Origin: Paracoccaceae bacterium
Lineage (GTDB): Bacteria > Pseudomonadota > Alphaproteobacteria > Rhodobacterales > Rhodobacteraceae
DNA length: 64,000 nt
Direction: 5' to 3'
Assembly: GCA_024742575.1 (NCBI GenBank)
Contig: JANSYF010000005.1
Location: 1 to 64,000 of the forward strand
Shown: positions 1 through 11,162 of the stretch, piece after piece
Layout of the letters: every line of letters begins with the position of its first letter
Numbering within the stretch: position 1 is the stretch's first letter
Made by a program: the position numbers and the translations under genes
The notes under the pieces: generated by a model
Told to the model about the DNA's origin: nothing
Seen by the model: only the letters and a program-made list of their open reading frames with translations
Databases searched by the model: none

Positions 1-28
1 CCCGGCAACTGCTGATCCGGAGGGCGCA

Positions 29-1330
29 ATGCCGCAATTTCTGTCCACGCTAGATGCCGATTTCGACTCGCGCTTTACCGCGATCCTCAATGCCAAGCGC
101 GAGGATAGCCCGGATGTGGATGACATCGTGGCGGGCATCATCGCCGATGTGCGCAAGCGTGGCGATGCGGCGGTGCTTGATCTGACGGCCAAGTTCGACC
201 GGCTTGAACTGACCGCGGACCAGTTGCGCGTGTCCGAGGCTGAAATCGACGCCGAGATCGCCAAGGTGCCGGAGGCAGAACGCATCGCCTTGGAAACCGC
301 GGCAGAGCGTATTCGCGCCTATCACGCGCGGCAGATTCCGCAGGACGAGATGTGGACTGACGAACAGGGGGCCACCTTGGGCTGGCGCTGGACGCCTGTG
401 TCGGCAGCCGGATTGTATGTTCCGGGCGGTTTGGCCAGCTATCCGTCCTCGGTCCTGATGAACGCCGTTCCTGCTAAGGTGGCGGGGGTAAAACGGCTTG
501 CGGTTACGGTGCCTACACCCGATGGCATCATCAACCCGCTTGTGATGATGGCCTGCCGCATCGCCGGGGTGGACGAGGTGTACCGCATCGGCGGGGCACA
601 GGCGATTGCAGCCTTGGCCTATGGCACCGAAACCATCGCGCCGGTAGACAAGATCACCGGGCCAGGCAACGCTTTTGTCGCCGCCGCGAAACGCCGGGTG
701 TTCGGCAAGGTGGGGATCGACATGATCGCCGGGCCGTCTGAGATCCTTGTGATTGCGGATGGCGAGAATGACCCCGACTGGATTGCCCTCGACCTGATGA
801 GCCAGGCTGAACACGACGAATCCGCGCAATCCTTGCTGATCACCACTGACGCGGCCTTTGGTCAGGCCGTGGCCGATGCTGTTGCAAAACGGCTTCAGAC
901 GCTAGAGCGCCGCGCGATTGCCGGGGTAAGCTGGCGCGATTTCGGCGCGGTGATCACCGTGCGCGATCTTAACGAGGCCGCCGAACTCTGTGACCGGATC
1001 GCGCCGGAGCACCTTGAGCTTTGCGTTGATGATCCCGATGCATTGTCCGCCAAGATCACCCACGCAGGGGCAATCTTCCTTGGCCAATGGACGCCCGAAG
1101 CCATCGGGGATTACGTTGGTGGGCCAAACCACGTTTTGCCGACAGCGCGATCGGCGCGGTTCTCGTCCGGGCTGTCGGTGCTGGATTTCGTGAAACGCAC
1201 GACACTGGCCAAGATGTCACCTGATGCGCTGCGGGCCATTGGTCCTGCGGCTGAAACGCTGGCACGGTCGGAATCGCTTGAGGCGCATGGGTTGTCCGTG
1301 ACCGCACGTCTGCGCAAGCTGAACGGCTGA
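29..1330 (+). CDS. hisD: histidinol dehydrogenase
   Basis: 433 aa ORF with HisD motifs (KITGPGNAFVAAAKRRVFGKVGIDMIAGPSE; GPNHVLPT). Confidence 0.95.
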   Translation: MPQFLSTLDADFDSRFTAILNAKREDSPDVDDIVAGIIADVRKRGDAAVLDLTAKFDRLELTADQLRVSEAEIDAEIAKVPEAERIALETAAERIRAYHARQIPQDEMWTDEQGATLGWRWTPVSAAGLYVPGGLASYPSSVLMNAVPAKVAGVKRLAVTVPTPDGIINPLVMMACRIAGVDEVYRIGGAQAIAALAYGTETIAPVDKITGPGNAFVAAAKRRVFGKVGIDMIAGPSEILVIADGENDPDWIALDLMSQAEHDESAQSLLITTDAAFGQAVADAVAKRLQTLERRAIAGVSWRDFGAVITVRDLNEAAELCDRIAPEHLELCVDDPDALSAKITHAGAIFLGQWTPEAIGDYVGGPNHVLPTARSARFSSGLSVLDFVKRTTLAKMSPDALRAIGPAAETLARSESLEAHGLSVTARLRKLNG

Positions 1331-1390
1331 TCTTTCCCACCGCACTTAGATACTATAGCGGTTATCCCAAGACAGCAGCAGAGGTGCGCA

Positions 1391-2791
1391 ATGATCCCCG
1401 TTCAGGGCTTTGAAGGCCATCAGGTGGCCGTGTTGGGTTTGGGCCGGTCCGGCCTTTCGGCAGCGCGCGCCCTGCGCGAGGGCGGGGCGACGGCGATCTG
1501 CTGGGACGACAATCCCAAGGCCCGCGATACCGCCGAAGCCGAAGGGTTCGAGATTCGCGACCTGTCCCGTGACGGAGCGTTCGAGGCAGTTGCAAGCCTG
1601 ATCGTCAGCCCCGGCATCCCGCATCTCTACCCCGCACCGAACCCTGTGATCGCCAAGGCCTGGACCGCGGGCGTGCCCGTGGACAACGATATCGGCCTGT
1701 TCTTCCGATCTCTGGCAACGCGTGAATGGGATGAATTCGATACTGCTCCGAGGGTGATCGCTGTCACCGGATCAAATGGCAAGTCGACCACTTCGGCGTT
1801 GATCCATCACATTCTGTCCTCGACCGATCGACAAAGTCAGTTGGCAGGCAATATCGGGCGCGGGGTGCTGGACATTGACCCGCCGGGGGATGGCGATGTG
1901 GTGGTGTTGGAACTGTCCAGCTACCAGACCGATCTGGCCCGCGCGTTGACGCCGGATGTGGCGGTGTTCACCAACCTGTCGCCGGATCATCTTGACCGTC
2001 ATGCCGGGCTGGGTGGTTATTTCGCTGCCAAACGTCGGCTTTTTGCCGAGGGCGGACCAGACCGTGCAGTGATCGGCGTGGATGAAGACGAAGGGCTTTA
2101 TGTCGCTAACCAATTGGCTGAAGGACCGGGGGATGATCGGGTGATCCGAATCTCGTCGGGTCAAAAGCTTAGTGGGCCCGGCTGGCACGTCTACGCCCGC
2201 AAAGGCTTCCTGACGGAATGGCGCAAAGGCAAACAGGTGGCGTCCATCGATCTACGCGGCATAAAGGGGCTGCCGGGTGCGCATAACCACCAGAATGCTT
2301 GCGCCGCCTTTGCGGCAACGCGCGCGCTGGGCATTGCTCCGCGCCAAGTGGAAGCGGGCTTGCACACATTTGGAGGGTTGCCGCATCGCAGCCAGATCAT
2401 CGGCGAAAAGAACGGCGTGACCTTTGTCAATGACAGCAAGGCCACAAACGTCGATTCCGCGCTGAAGGCATTACAGGCATTCCAGAACATCCGCTGGATT
2501 TGTGGCGGATTGCAAAAAGAGGGCGGCCTTGATGGTCTGGCCCCCGGTTTCGAGCATGTTCGTAAGGCCTATGTCATTGGACGCGAAGCAGATGGGTTTG
2601 CGGTGCAACTGACTGGGGTCGATACAGAGGCCTGCGGCACCATGGAAGCTGCAGTCGCCAAGGCCGCCGCCGAGGCCGAGCCGGGCGACGTTGTGCTTTT
2701 GGCCCCGGCAGCGGCAAGTTTCGATCAGTATGACAGCTTCGAGAAACGTGGCGATGATTTCGCGGCCCGCGTGCACGCGCTTTTGACCTAG
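1391..2791 (+). CDS. murD: UDP-N-acetylmuramoylalanine--D-glutamate ligase
   Basis: Mur ligase motifs ([43 protein letters not shown]). Confidence 0.95.
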   Translation: MIPVQGFEGHQVAVLGLGRSGLSAARALREGGATAICWDDNPKARDTAEAEGFEIRDLSRDGAFEAVASLIVSPGIPHLYPAPNPVIAKAWTAGVPVDNDIGLFFRSLATREWDEFDTAPRVIAVTGSNGKSTTSALIHHILSSTDRQSQLAGNIGRGVLDIDPPGDGDVVVLELSSYQTDLARALTPDVAVFTNLSPDHLDRHAGLGGYFAAKRRLFAEGGPDRAVIGVDEDEGLYVANQLAEGPGDDRVIRISSGQKLSGPGWHVYARKGFLTEWRKGKQVASIDLRGIKGLPGAHNHQNACAAFAATRALGIAPRQVEAGLHTFGGLPHRSQIIGEKNGVTFVNDSKATNVDSALKALQAFQNIRWICGGLQKEGGLDGLAPGFEHVRKAYVIGREADGFAVQLTGVDTEACGTMEAAVAKAAAEAEPGDVVLLAPAAASFDQYDSFEKRGDDFAARVHALLT

Positions 2792-3405
2792 CCGTTGTCG
2801 CCGCGTTTGGCTGGTGGCGTGCGTAGCACTTGCATCAGACCCGCTGTAACTGCGTCGGCATGGATAACGCCCAGTTGCGCGGGGATCTTTTCGAGATCAA
2901 GAATATAAGCAATCGCGAACCGGTGCATGCCACCACCATCACGCAACGGGGTGCCGTCGCGGGCAATATGCACAAGGATGCCGCCTTGTTCGCGTCGGGA
3001 TGGATTCACGCTGCCATGTGGGCGCAACGTTCCGGTGCGCGTGGCTTCGTCGTATATTCGGTCAAGCTGATCATAGCGCCTGATCAGGTCTTCGCGGCTT
3101 GTCGCGCCGTCGATGCGGCCTTTCTCGTCGATCTGTTTAAGCATCCAGTCGAAAAGGTTGGTTTGCTGCCAAGGCACACCGCGTTCGAAATGGTCCCGAA
3201 TACTGTCCAGCTTGATCTGGCTTCCAAACGGTTTGCGCGACATGTCCCAGTCGCCGCCAACCACCATGCCTGAGTGCCTGCGCCGGAACCGGGGCGCGCC
3301 ATGGTCGGGATCGGCCTTGTACCAATCAGTCACATCGCGGGGTCGAATCCAGATCAGTTCGTCGCTTTGTGGCGCGTCAGGGCCAAATCGCCACCGGTTG
3401 CCCAT
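2788..3405 (-). CDS. ParB-fold-like hypothetical protein (paralog A)
   Basis: 205 aa; shares RRHSGMVxxGDWD and IPAQLGVxH motifs with the adjacent [27 protein letters not shown] resembles the ParB-type G-x-HR signature. Confidence 0.6.
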   Translation of the reverse strand: MGNRWRFGPDAPQSDELIWIRPRDVTDWYKADPDHGAPRFRRRHSGMVVGGDWDMSRKPFGSQIKLDSIRDHFERGVPWQQTNLFDWMLKQIDEKGRIDGATSREDLIRRYDQLDRIYDEATRTGTLRPHGSVNPSRREQGGILVHIARDGTPLRDGGGMHRFAIAYILDLEKIPAQLGVIHADAVTAGLMQVLRTPPAKRGDNG

Positions 3406-4118
3406 ATCACGCGCCGCTTTGACCGGAACCCCGGCAGATATCGCCTTCCTAAGGTTGGTAATGCCGGTCCGCTGCGCAACTTGGCCAGCGCGTTTCTGTC
3501 AATCGCGCCGGGATGCACGACACCCAGCTGCGCTGGGATCCGCGTCAACCCCAAGGCGCGAGCAATGCCGATACGGTGGTTGCCAATGGCCCCGAATATC
3601 GGCTGGCCATGGCGATCAAGATGGACAAACACACCTTCCGGCAAACGCGGAGTGCCAAACCGCTGAACGGTTTCATCACGGAACCCATTGTCGCGAATAT
3701 CCGAATAGAGTGCGTCAATTCTTTCGTAACGCGCGATAATGTCGGCCATGCTTGTGCAACTGTCGAACGGACCGTGTTCGTCGATCATATCCTGCATCCG
3801 CTCGTAAACGCCCGTGACCTCCCACGGTATGCCATCGCAAAAATGTGCAAGACAGGCGGCGATTTTCCAAGACTCGTCCAATGGTTCGGTGTTCGTATCC
3901 CAATCGCCAGCCAACACCATGCCAGAGTGGCGCCGCTTGTAATCCGGCGTCTCTGCCGGGTTGCGCGTGTAGATGCGTGTCAGTTGCGATGGGTCTATCC
4001 AGATCCTTTCCTGCGTCCGTGGGTAGTCGCCGCCACCAGACAGGTGGTTCGCCAAGTCGCGGAATGGGCCGCGCAGAATGGCAAAGGGAGAGGAAGGGAT
4101 AACGGGGCTAGAGGGCAT
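3354..4118 (-). CDS. ParB-fold-like hypothetical protein (paralog B)
   Basis: 254 aa; RRHSGMVLAGDWD and GNHRIGIARALGLTRIPAQLGVVHP shared with paralog A. Confidence 0.6.
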   Translation of the reverse strand: MPSSPVIPSSPFAILRGPFRDLANHLSGGGDYPRTQERIWIDPSQLTRIYTRNPAETPDYKRRHSGMVLAGDWDTNTEPLDESWKIAACLAHFCDGIPWEVTGVYERMQDMIDEHGPFDSCTSMADIIARYERIDALYSDIRDNGFRDETVQRFGTPRLPEGVFVHLDRHGQPIFGAIGNHRIGIARALGLTRIPAQLGVVHPGAIDRNALAKLRSGPALPTLGRRYLPGFRSKRRVIWATGGDLALTRHKATN

Positions 4119-4148
4119 GTCCCCAAAATGTAAAAGTTTTATGAAACT

Positions 4149-5339
4149 TCAAGCCCGTTCTGTAACAGCGCGGCCTGCCGCGACACCAGAACTCCACGCC
4201 CATTGGAAATTATAGCCGCCCAGCCAACCGGTCACGTCCACCGCTTCGCCAATCATATAAAGCCCCGGCACATCACGCGACATCATCGTCTTGCTGTCGA
4301 TCCGGTCGGTACTGATCCCGCCCAATGTCACTTCGGCGGTGCGGTAGCCTTCGCTGCCCGTGGGGGTCAGCGACCAGTCACGCAGGGTACCTGTAATCTC
4401 GTCGATGCGTTTGTCCGAAAGGTCGCCGACATTGCCGCCCAAGGGCATGTCGGCGGCAAGATGGGTCACCAAGCGTTCGGGCAGTACCTCGGCCAAGGTG
4501 GTGGTTACATTGCGTTTGCCGTGGCTTTGGCGGGCTGACTTGAGCGCGGTCGCCAGATCATGATGGGGCAACAGGTTCACACTGATCGCATCCCCTTCGG
4601 TCCAATAGCTTGAGATTTGCAGCACGGCGGGTCCGCTCAGACCACGATGGGTAAAAAGCAGCGCTTCTTCGAACGTCGTGCCGTTGGCCTGCGCAATCAC
4701 CGGGGTCGAGACACCCGAGATCGCTGCAAATCGCTGGTCAGAGAATGTAAGCGGCACAAGAGCAGGGCGGGTGTCGGTGATCGCATGGTCGAATTTCCGC
4801 GCGATGTCATAGGCCAGACCCGTTGCGCCCATCTTGGGGATTGATTTGCCACCCGTGGCCAGCACGAGGTTGCGGGCATTGACGCTGTGGCGTTTGCCCT
4901 CGCGTTCGATCTGCGCGGTGAAACGCGATCCGTCATGGCTCAGGTCCACAAGCGAGGTTTGCAGCCAAAGTTCGGCCCCGGCCTGTGCTATCTCGGCGCG
5001 CAGCATGTCGACGATCTGGGTCGCTTTATCGTCGCAGAACAACTGCCCAAGCGTCTTTTCGTGCCACGCGATCTTGTGGCGGGTTACGAGGTCAAGGAAA
5101 TCCCACTGGGTGTAGCGGCTGAGTGCGGATTTGTGGAAATGCGGGTTTTGTCCGAGGAACCGCGTGGGATCGGTGTGCATGTTGGTGAAGTTGCAGCGCC
5201 CGCCGCCAGAGATGCGGATTTTCTCGCCCGGCGACTTGGCGTGGTCTATGATGAGCGTCGATGGCCCAGCATGGGTCGCGCACATCATTCCGGCCGCCCC
5301 GGCACCAAGGATCAGAGTGTTCACCTGCATGGCGGGCAT
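4149..5339 (-). CDS. NAD(P)/FAD-dependent oxidoreductase, HI0933/BaiN family
   Basis: LILGAGAAGMMCA Rossmann motif; KIRISGGGRCNFTN; GWLGGYNFQWAWSSGVAAGR C-terminal motif. Confidence 0.85.
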   Translation of the reverse strand: MPAMQVNTLILGAGAAGMMCATHAGPSTLIIDHAKSPGEKIRISGGGRCNFTNMHTDPTRFLGQNPHFHKSALSRYTQWDFLDLVTRHKIAWHEKTLGQLFCDDKATQIVDMLRAEIAQAGAELWLQTSLVDLSHDGSRFTAQIEREGKRHSVNARNLVLATGGKSIPKMGATGLAYDIARKFDHAITDTRPALVPLTFSDQRFAAISGVSTPVIAQANGTTFEEALLFTHRGLSGPAVLQISSYWTEGDAISVNLLPHHDLATALKSARQSHGKRNVTTTLAEVLPERLVTHLAADMPLGGNVGDLSDKRIDEITGTLRDWSLTPTGSEGYRTAEVTLGGISTDRIDSKTMMSRDVPGLYMIGEAVDVTGWLGGYNFQWAWSSGVAAGRAVTERA

Positions 5340-5472
5340 CCATCACGGAACCGGATGACACGCAAGGGGTGCTGCGCGAATCATTCCTCTGGATCGCGCG
5401 AATCATATCGGTTAGAGTGCTGCCAAAGACCCGGGAAACACGGGTGATCGAGGCAGAAATAGCGGTGAAACC

Positions 5473-6639
5473 ATGACAGAGATGGTCTATGGCGCGGTGC
5501 CCACCCGCGCAGGCGAACCTGTGTTGCCGAAATGGTGGCGCACGGTCGACAAGTGGTCCTTGTCCTGCATCCTGATCCTATTCGGCATCGGCATCCTGTT
5601 GGGGTTGGCGGCCTCTCCACCCTTGGCGGAACGAAATGGGTTTGCGCCCTTCCACTATGTTCAGCGGCAGGCTGTATTCGGCGGACTGGCGTTGGGTGTG
5701 ATGATATTTGTCTCCATGTTGAGTCCCATTGTGGTGCGCCGACTGGCGGTTCTTGGGTTTGCTGCGGCCTTTATCGCCTTGTCGCTGTTGCCGTTTTTCG
5801 GCACCGACTTCGGAAAAGGAGCTGTGCGTTGGTACTCGCTTGGTTTTGCGTCGATCCAGCCTTCTGAATTCCTAAAGCCCACCTTCGTGATTGTGACTGC
5901 TTGGTTTTTGGCCGCCAGTCAGGATTTGGGCGGCCCTCCGGGCAAGACGCTGTCCTTTGCTATCACGATCAGCATTGTTCTGATGCTTGCCCTGCAACCA
6001 GACTTTGGTCAGGCCTGTCTGGTGCTGTTTGGCTGGGGGGTGATGTATTTCGTCGCCGGTGCGCCAATGCTGTTGTTGATGATCCTAGTAGGATTTGTGG
6101 TTCTGGGCGGCACTGTCGCCTACCAGAATTCGGAACACTTTGCCCGCCGCATCGACGGTTTTCTTAGCCCCGAGGTCGATCCAACCACGCAGCTGGGCTA
6201 TGCCACCAACGCCATCCGCGAAGGCGGGTTTCTAGGGGTCGGTGTGGGCGAGGGGCAGGTGAAATGGTCCCTGCCGGATGCCCATACGGATTTCATCATC
6301 GCCGTTGCCGCCGAAGAATACGGGCTTGTTCTTGTCCTCATCATTATCGCGCTTTACGCCACGATCGTGGTGCGGTCGCTGCTGCGGCTGATGCGCGAAC
6401 GCGATCCGTTCATTCGACTGGCGGGCACAGGGTTGGCCTGCATGTTCGGCGTTCAGGCGATGATCAACATGGGTGTCGCGGTGCGGCTTCTTCCGGCCAA
6501 GGGTATGACGCTGCCTTTCGTCAGCTACGGCGGGTCGTCCCTGATCGCTGGGGGCATTGCGGTTGGCATGCTTCTGGCCTTTACACGCAGTCGACCACAG
6601 GGCGAAATCGGCGATATCTTGCGAGGACGGCTGCGTTAA
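5473..6639 (+). CDS. ftsW: lipid II polymerase/flippase FtsW
   Basis: SEDS family motifs (GFASIQPSEFLKP; LPFVSYGGSSLI). Confidence 0.95.
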   Translation: MTEMVYGAVPTRAGEPVLPKWWRTVDKWSLSCILILFGIGILLGLAASPPLAERNGFAPFHYVQRQAVFGGLALGVMIFVSMLSPIVVRRLAVLGFAAAFIALSLLPFFGTDFGKGAVRWYSLGFASIQPSEFLKPTFVIVTAWFLAASQDLGGPPGKTLSFAITISIVLMLALQPDFGQACLVLFGWGVMYFVAGAPMLLLMILVGFVVLGGTVAYQNSEHFARRIDGFLSPEVDPTTQLGYATNAIREGGFLGVGVGEGQVKWSLPDAHTDFIIAVAAEEYGLVLVLIIIALYATIVVRSLLRLMRERDPFIRLAGTGLACMFGVQAMINMGVAVRLLPAKGMTLPFVSYGGSSLIAGGIAVGMLLAFTRSRPQGEIGDILRGRLR

Positions 6640-6722
6640 GTGCTTTATGTGGGGTGAATTACCCCTTGGTTTGTTGACAAACGCCTCTTTGGCAGGTCTC
6701 TGTCGGTCAATCCTTGGGCGGG

Positions 6723-7847
6723 GGACTTATGCGCAAACCTTATCTTGTCATCGCAGCCGGAGGGACCGGCGGTCACATGTTCCCGGCACAGGCGCTGGCC
6801 GAGGTCATGTTGCGCCGGGGCTGGCGGGTTAAGCTATCCACCGATGCGCGGGGCGCGCGCTACACAGGTGGGTTTCCGCATTCGACTGAGATCGAGCAAG
6901 TCGCTAGCGCAACCTTCGCGCGGGGTGGCATTGTTGCCAAAGCCTTGGTGCCTCTGCGTGTGATTGGCGGTGTCCTGTCCATGTCGTGGCGGATGCTGCG
7001 CGACCGACCTGACGTGGTTGTCGGGTTTGGCGGCTACCCGTCGATCCCGGCACTGGGGGCTGCGTGGGTGCTGCGCCGTCCGCGCATGATCCATGAACAG
7101 AACGGCGTGCTGGGTCGGGTCAACGCCATTTTTGCCAAGCGGGTCGATCAGGTCGCTTGCGGGACGTGGCCTACAACCCTGCCCGACGGTGTCAACGGCG
7201 TGCATGTAGGCAATCCGGTACGGCTGGCCGTCAAGGACCGTGCGGGCGCGGCCTATATCCCACCCGGTGACTACCCGATGTCGATCCTCGTGATCGGTGG
7301 GTCGCAGGGCGCGCGTATCCTGTCGGATGTGGTGCCGCCCGCGATTGCGTCTTTGCCGCTTGAAACCCTGCAACATCTGCGCGTCAGCCATCAGGCGCGT
7401 GACGAAGACGGGGAACGTGTGGCGGCCTATTATGCGGAACAGGGCGTCAATGCTGACGTGCAGCCTTTCTTCAGCGATGTGCCCAAGCGGATGACCGAAG
7501 CACAGCTTGTGATTTCGCGCTCGGGCGCGTCAAGCGTCGCCGATATTTCGGTGATCGGGCGACCGTCAATCCTTGTGCCCTATGCCGCGGCGACCGGCGA
7601 TCATCAGAGCGCCAATGCGCGCGGTTTGGTCGAATCCGGCGCAGCGATCCGCATTCCCGAAAGCAAACTGAACGTCGACAGTCTGGCCGAACAGATCGTC
7701 GCGGTTTTGCAAAACCCCCAAGCGGCGTTGCACATGTCACAAGCCGCGCTGTCGCAGGCCAAACCCGACGCCGCGCAAGACCTTGCCGCGCTGGTCGAGA
7801 TGTTGGCAGGCCAAACACCACAGACCCCAGAAGGACAGACCGAATGA
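6723..7847 (+). CDS. murG: undecaprenyldiphospho-muramoylpentapeptide beta-N-acetylglucosaminyltransferase
   Basis: [50 protein letters not shown] track opens at 6714, internal start MRKPYLV likely. Confidence 0.95.
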   Translation, partial: GLMRKPYLVIAAGGTGGHMFPAQALAEVMLRRGWRVKLSTDARGARYTGGFPHSTEIEQVASATFARGGIVAKALVPLRVIGGVLSMSWRMLRDRPDVVVGFGGYPSIPALGAAWVLRRPRMIHEQNGVLGRVNAIFAKRVDQVACGTWPTTLPDGVNGVHVGNPVRLAVKDRAGAAYIPPGDYPMSILVIGGSQGARILSDVVPPAIASLPLETLQHLRVSHQARDEDGERVAAYYAEQGVNADVQPFFSDVPKRMTEAQLVISRSGASSVADISVIGRPSILVPYAAATGDHQSANARGLVESGAAIRIPESKLNVDSLAEQIVAVLQNPQAALHMSQAALSQAKPDAAQDLAALVEMLAGQTPQTPEGQTE

Positions 7848-9241
7848 ATGCCGCCACCAAACTGCCCGTCGATATCGGCGCCATCCATTTTGTCGGCATC
7901 GGCGGTATCGGCATGTCCGGCATTGCCGAAGTGCTGGTTAACCTTGGCTATACGGTGCAGGGATCAGACCTGAAGGCCAGCAAGATTACCAGCCGACTGG
8001 CGGATCTGGGTGCGCGGATTTTCGAGGGGCAACGGGCCGAGAACCTTGATGGGGCCGAAGTGGTTGTCGTCTCAACCGCGATCAAACCGGGCAATCCCGA
8101 ACTGGACGAGGCGCGCAAGCGGGGGCTTCCCGTGGTGCGCCGGGCTGACATGCTGGCTGAACTGATGCGGCTCAAGTCGAACATCGCGATTGCCGGGACA
8201 CATGGGAAAACCACGACCACGACAATGATGGCAGAACTCATGGTGGCGGGCGGGTTCGATCCGACGGTGATCAATGGCGGGATCATCCACGCCTATGGCT
8301 CGAACGCGCGGATGGGGCAGGGCGAATGGATGGTGGTCGAAGCGGACGAAAGCGACGGATCGTTCAATCGTCTGCCCGCGACCATCGGGATCGTCACCAA
8401 TATCGATCCCGAACATATGGAGCATTGGGGCGACTTCGACAAACTGCGGCAGGGCTTTCAGGACTTTGTGTCGAACATCCCTTTCTATGGTGTCGCCGTG
8501 TGCTGCACCGACCATGAAGAGGTGCAACGCCTCGTCGGCAAGGTTACGGACCGACGTGTTGTGACCTATGGCTTCAACGCGCAAGCAGATGTGCGGGCTG
8601 TGAACCTGCGCTATGAAAAGGGCGTGGCGCATTTCGACATCGCGCTTCAGGCGGAGGATGACACGATTGAAGAGTGTACCCTGCCGATGCCCGGCGATCA
8701 TAACGTGTCGAACGCGTTGTCCGCAGTTGCTGTTGCCCGGCACCTGGGGATGAAGAAATCCGAAATCCGCGAGGCGCTTGCGGCCTTTGGCGGTGTGAAC
8801 CGACGCTTCACCAAGGTGGGCGAATGGAACGGTGTGACGATCATCGACGATTACGGCCACCACCCAGTCGAGATTGCCGCAGTGCTTAAGGCCGCGCGAC
8901 AGGCGTCCGAGGGGCGGGTGATCGCCGTGCACCAACCGCATCGCTATACCCGTCTGGCCAGCCTTTTTGATGATTTCTGCGCCTGCTTCAACGAAGCGGA
9001 TGTGGTGGCGATTGCCGAAGTGTTTTCAGCCGGGGAAGACCCCATCGAAGGCGCGTCGCGCGATGATTTGGTCGCGGGCCTGATCCGACACGGCCACCGC
9101 CACGCGCGTGCAATCCTGAACGAAGACGATCTGGAGCGGCTTGTCCGCGAACAAGCCCGCCCGGGGGATATGGTGGTCTGTCTTGGCGCAGGGACGATCA
9201 GTACCTGGGCCAACGGGTTGCCAGAGCGGTTGGCAAAGTAG
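7844..9241 (+). CDS. murC: UDP-N-acetylmuramate--L-alanine ligase
   Basis: [34 protein letters not shown]. Confidence 0.95.
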   Translation: MNAATKLPVDIGAIHFVGIGGIGMSGIAEVLVNLGYTVQGSDLKASKITSRLADLGARIFEGQRAENLDGAEVVVVSTAIKPGNPELDEARKRGLPVVRRADMLAELMRLKSNIAIAGTHGKTTTTTMMAELMVAGGFDPTVINGGIIHAYGSNARMGQGEWMVVEADESDGSFNRLPATIGIVTNIDPEHMEHWGDFDKLRQGFQDFVSNIPFYGVAVCCTDHEEVQRLVGKVTDRRVVTYGFNAQADVRAVNLRYEKGVAHFDIALQAEDDTIEECTLPMPGDHNVSNALSAVAVARHLGMKKSEIREALAAFGGVNRRFTKVGEWNGVTIIDDYGHHPVEIAAVLKAARQASEGRVIAVHQPHRYTRLASLFDDFCACFNEADVVAIAEVFSAGEDPIEGASRDDLVAGLIRHGHRHARAILNEDDLERLVREQARPGDMVVCLGAGTISTWANGLPERLAK

Positions 9242-9257
9242 GTTCGGATCAGCCGAA

Positions 9258-9297
9258 GGATGCGTCGACGCATCCTCGTTTTCGGTCGACCGAAAAC
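9258..9297. repeat. paired-palindrome element, copy 1
   Basis: GGATGCGTCGACGCATCC (9258-9275) then GTTTTCGGTCGACCGAAAAC (9278-9297), both perfect palindromes. Confidence 0.9.
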
Positions 9298-9429
9298 AGG
9301 GGCGTTGTTCCCAAGCTTGCGACTTCACTCCAACAGATTTGTGAACCAGAGGAGACCGGGGTTCGGGTTTCCTTGGCGGCGCGTTGCGTCTACCACTTGA
9401 GATCAGTTTTTGGATGCAGGAGCGACGCG

Positions 9430-10098
9430 ATGGACCTGAATGCGGATTTCACCAAACGGGTTGTGGTTCACGCAGGGGACGCGCCGTGGATCGCGTCGCC
9501 CATGCCGGGAGTGGATCGGCGGATGCTGGACCGGATCGGCGATGAGGTGGCGCGCGCGACTTCTATTGTACGTTACGCGCCCGGCAGCGCGTTTTCGGCC
9601 CACACCCACACGGGGGGTGAGGAATTCTTGGTGCTGGAGGGTGTTTTCCAAGACGAACATGGTGACTATCCGGCGGGTACCTACGTGCGCAATCCGCCGA
9701 CCACGTCACACACACCTGGAGCGGCAGAGGGTTGCACGATCTTTGTCAAGCTTTGGCAATTCGATCTTGAGGATCGCACCCAGTTCCGGCTCAACATGGC
9801 TGAAGAAGTTGGGCCGATACAGGACAAGATCGCACGGGCCGAACTGCATCGCGATACGCGCGAGGTGGTGTCTTACGTCGTGCTTGAACCGGGGGCTGAA
9901 CTGATCGAAGTCGCGCCCGGTGGCATCGAAGTTCTGGTGCTGGAGGGTGAACTACGTAACGGCGCCGATGATCTGGTGCCGTGGTCCTGGCTGCGGCTGC
10001 CGGACGGCGTGCCCTTGAAAGCGACGGCTGGGTCTGAGGGCGCGCGGCTTTGGATGAAGACGGGGCATCTGCCCTTTGCTCAAGCGCCGTTGGTCTGA
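9430..10098 (+). CDS. ChrR-like double-cupin protein
   Basis: [34 protein letters not shown] cupin motif; second cupin-like half ([28 protein letters not shown]); start at MDLNADF. Confidence 0.75.
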   Translation: MDLNADFTKRVVVHAGDAPWIASPMPGVDRRMLDRIGDEVARATSIVRYAPGSAFSAHTHTGGEEFLVLEGVFQDEHGDYPAGTYVRNPPTTSHTPGAAEGCTIFVKLWQFDLEDRTQFRLNMAEEVGPIQDKIARAELHRDTREVVSYVVLEPGAELIEVAPGGIEVLVLEGELRNGADDLVPWSWLRLPDGVPLKATAGSEGARLWMKTGHLPFAQAPLV

Positions 10099-10100
10099 CT

Positions 10101-11147
10101 TTGACCGGGACAGTGGCGATTGTTGGCGGTGGTCTTACCGGGCTGGCACTTGCACATCGGTTGCATGTTGCAGGGCGTGCGTTTCGGCTGTTCGAAGGAC
10201 GGGATCGGCTGGGCGGACGGATCAAGACGACTCGCGTCGGAGAGCAGTGGTTTGATCTTGGCCCGTCGTGGTTTTGGCCGGGGCAACCACGTATGGCGGC
10301 ATTGATACAGCAGTTGGGGTTAGAGGTTTTTCCGCAATTCGCCGACGGTGCACAGCTTTACGAAACCGTCCAAGGCGCCGTGATCCGGGACCATGGCTTT
10401 GCTTCAATGCAGGGCTCATTGCGGGTGCGGGGTGGAATGGGTGCGATTGTCCAACGCTTGGCCGAGCGGTTGCCGCAGGCGTGTGTTGAGACGGCGCACG
10501 CGGTGCGGTCGGTCTCTGGCGATGGCGTGCTTGTATTTGCAAATGGCGACCAGCACTCCTTTGATCAGGTCGTCTTGGCAATGCCGCCGCGGATTGCGGC
10601 TGCTTTGGAATTTACACCGGAGGTGTCAACGTCCGTACTGTCGACATTGCAGGATATCCCAACCTGGATGGCGGGTCACGCAAAGCTCGTGGCGGTGTAT
10701 GACACCGCCTTTTGGCGTGACGATGGGCTGTCCGGGGATGCGTCGAGCCAGCGTGGTCCTTTGGCTGAAATCCACGACGCCAGTGCCGATACCGGTGGGG
10801 CGCTGTTCGGTTTTCTGGGGGTGCCCGCATCGGCTCGCGTTGGGCAACGGGAGGCGGTGATTGCGGCGTCCGTGGCGCAATTGGTGCGCTTGTTCGGGCC
10901 GCGCGCGGCATCGCCGGAAGAGGTGTTCTATACGGATTGGTCTGTCGAGACGTTGACCGCAGTGTCGACCGATCAGGCCCCGCTGACCCATCATCCTGCA
11001 TATGGCCGCCCAGCCACCTTGGTGCCCGCGCACGACAGCCGTATCCTTTTCGCATCAACTGAGTTGGCGTCCGAGATGGGCGGCTACCTCGAAGGCGCGT
11101 TGGCGGCCGCTGACGAGGCGGCGGACTGGGTATTGAAAGGGTCTTAG
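10101..11147 (+). CDS. FAD-dependent oxidoreductase, amine-oxidase-like
   Basis: VAIVGGGLTGLALAHRL...FEGRDRLGGRIKT; exact start uncertain (ORF opens at 10050). Confidence 0.8.
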   Translation: MTGTVAIVGGGLTGLALAHRLHVAGRAFRLFEGRDRLGGRIKTTRVGEQWFDLGPSWFWPGQPRMAALIQQLGLEVFPQFADGAQLYETVQGAVIRDHGFASMQGSLRVRGGMGAIVQRLAERLPQACVETAHAVRSVSGDGVLVFANGDQHSFDQVVLAMPPRIAAALEFTPEVSTSVLSTLQDIPTWMAGHAKLVAVYDTAFWRDDGLSGDASSQRGPLAEIHDASADTGGALFGFLGVPASARVGQREAVIAASVAQLVRLFGPRAASPEEVFYTDWSVETLTAVSTDQAPLTHHPAYGRPATLVPAHDSRILFASTELASEMGGYLEGALAAADEAADWVLKGS

Positions 11148-11162
11148 CCCAAAGGGCGGAGC

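Noticed and set aside
50-829. 259 aa minus-strand ORF opposite hisD
   Set aside because: Shadow ORF on the complementary strand of a confident gene.
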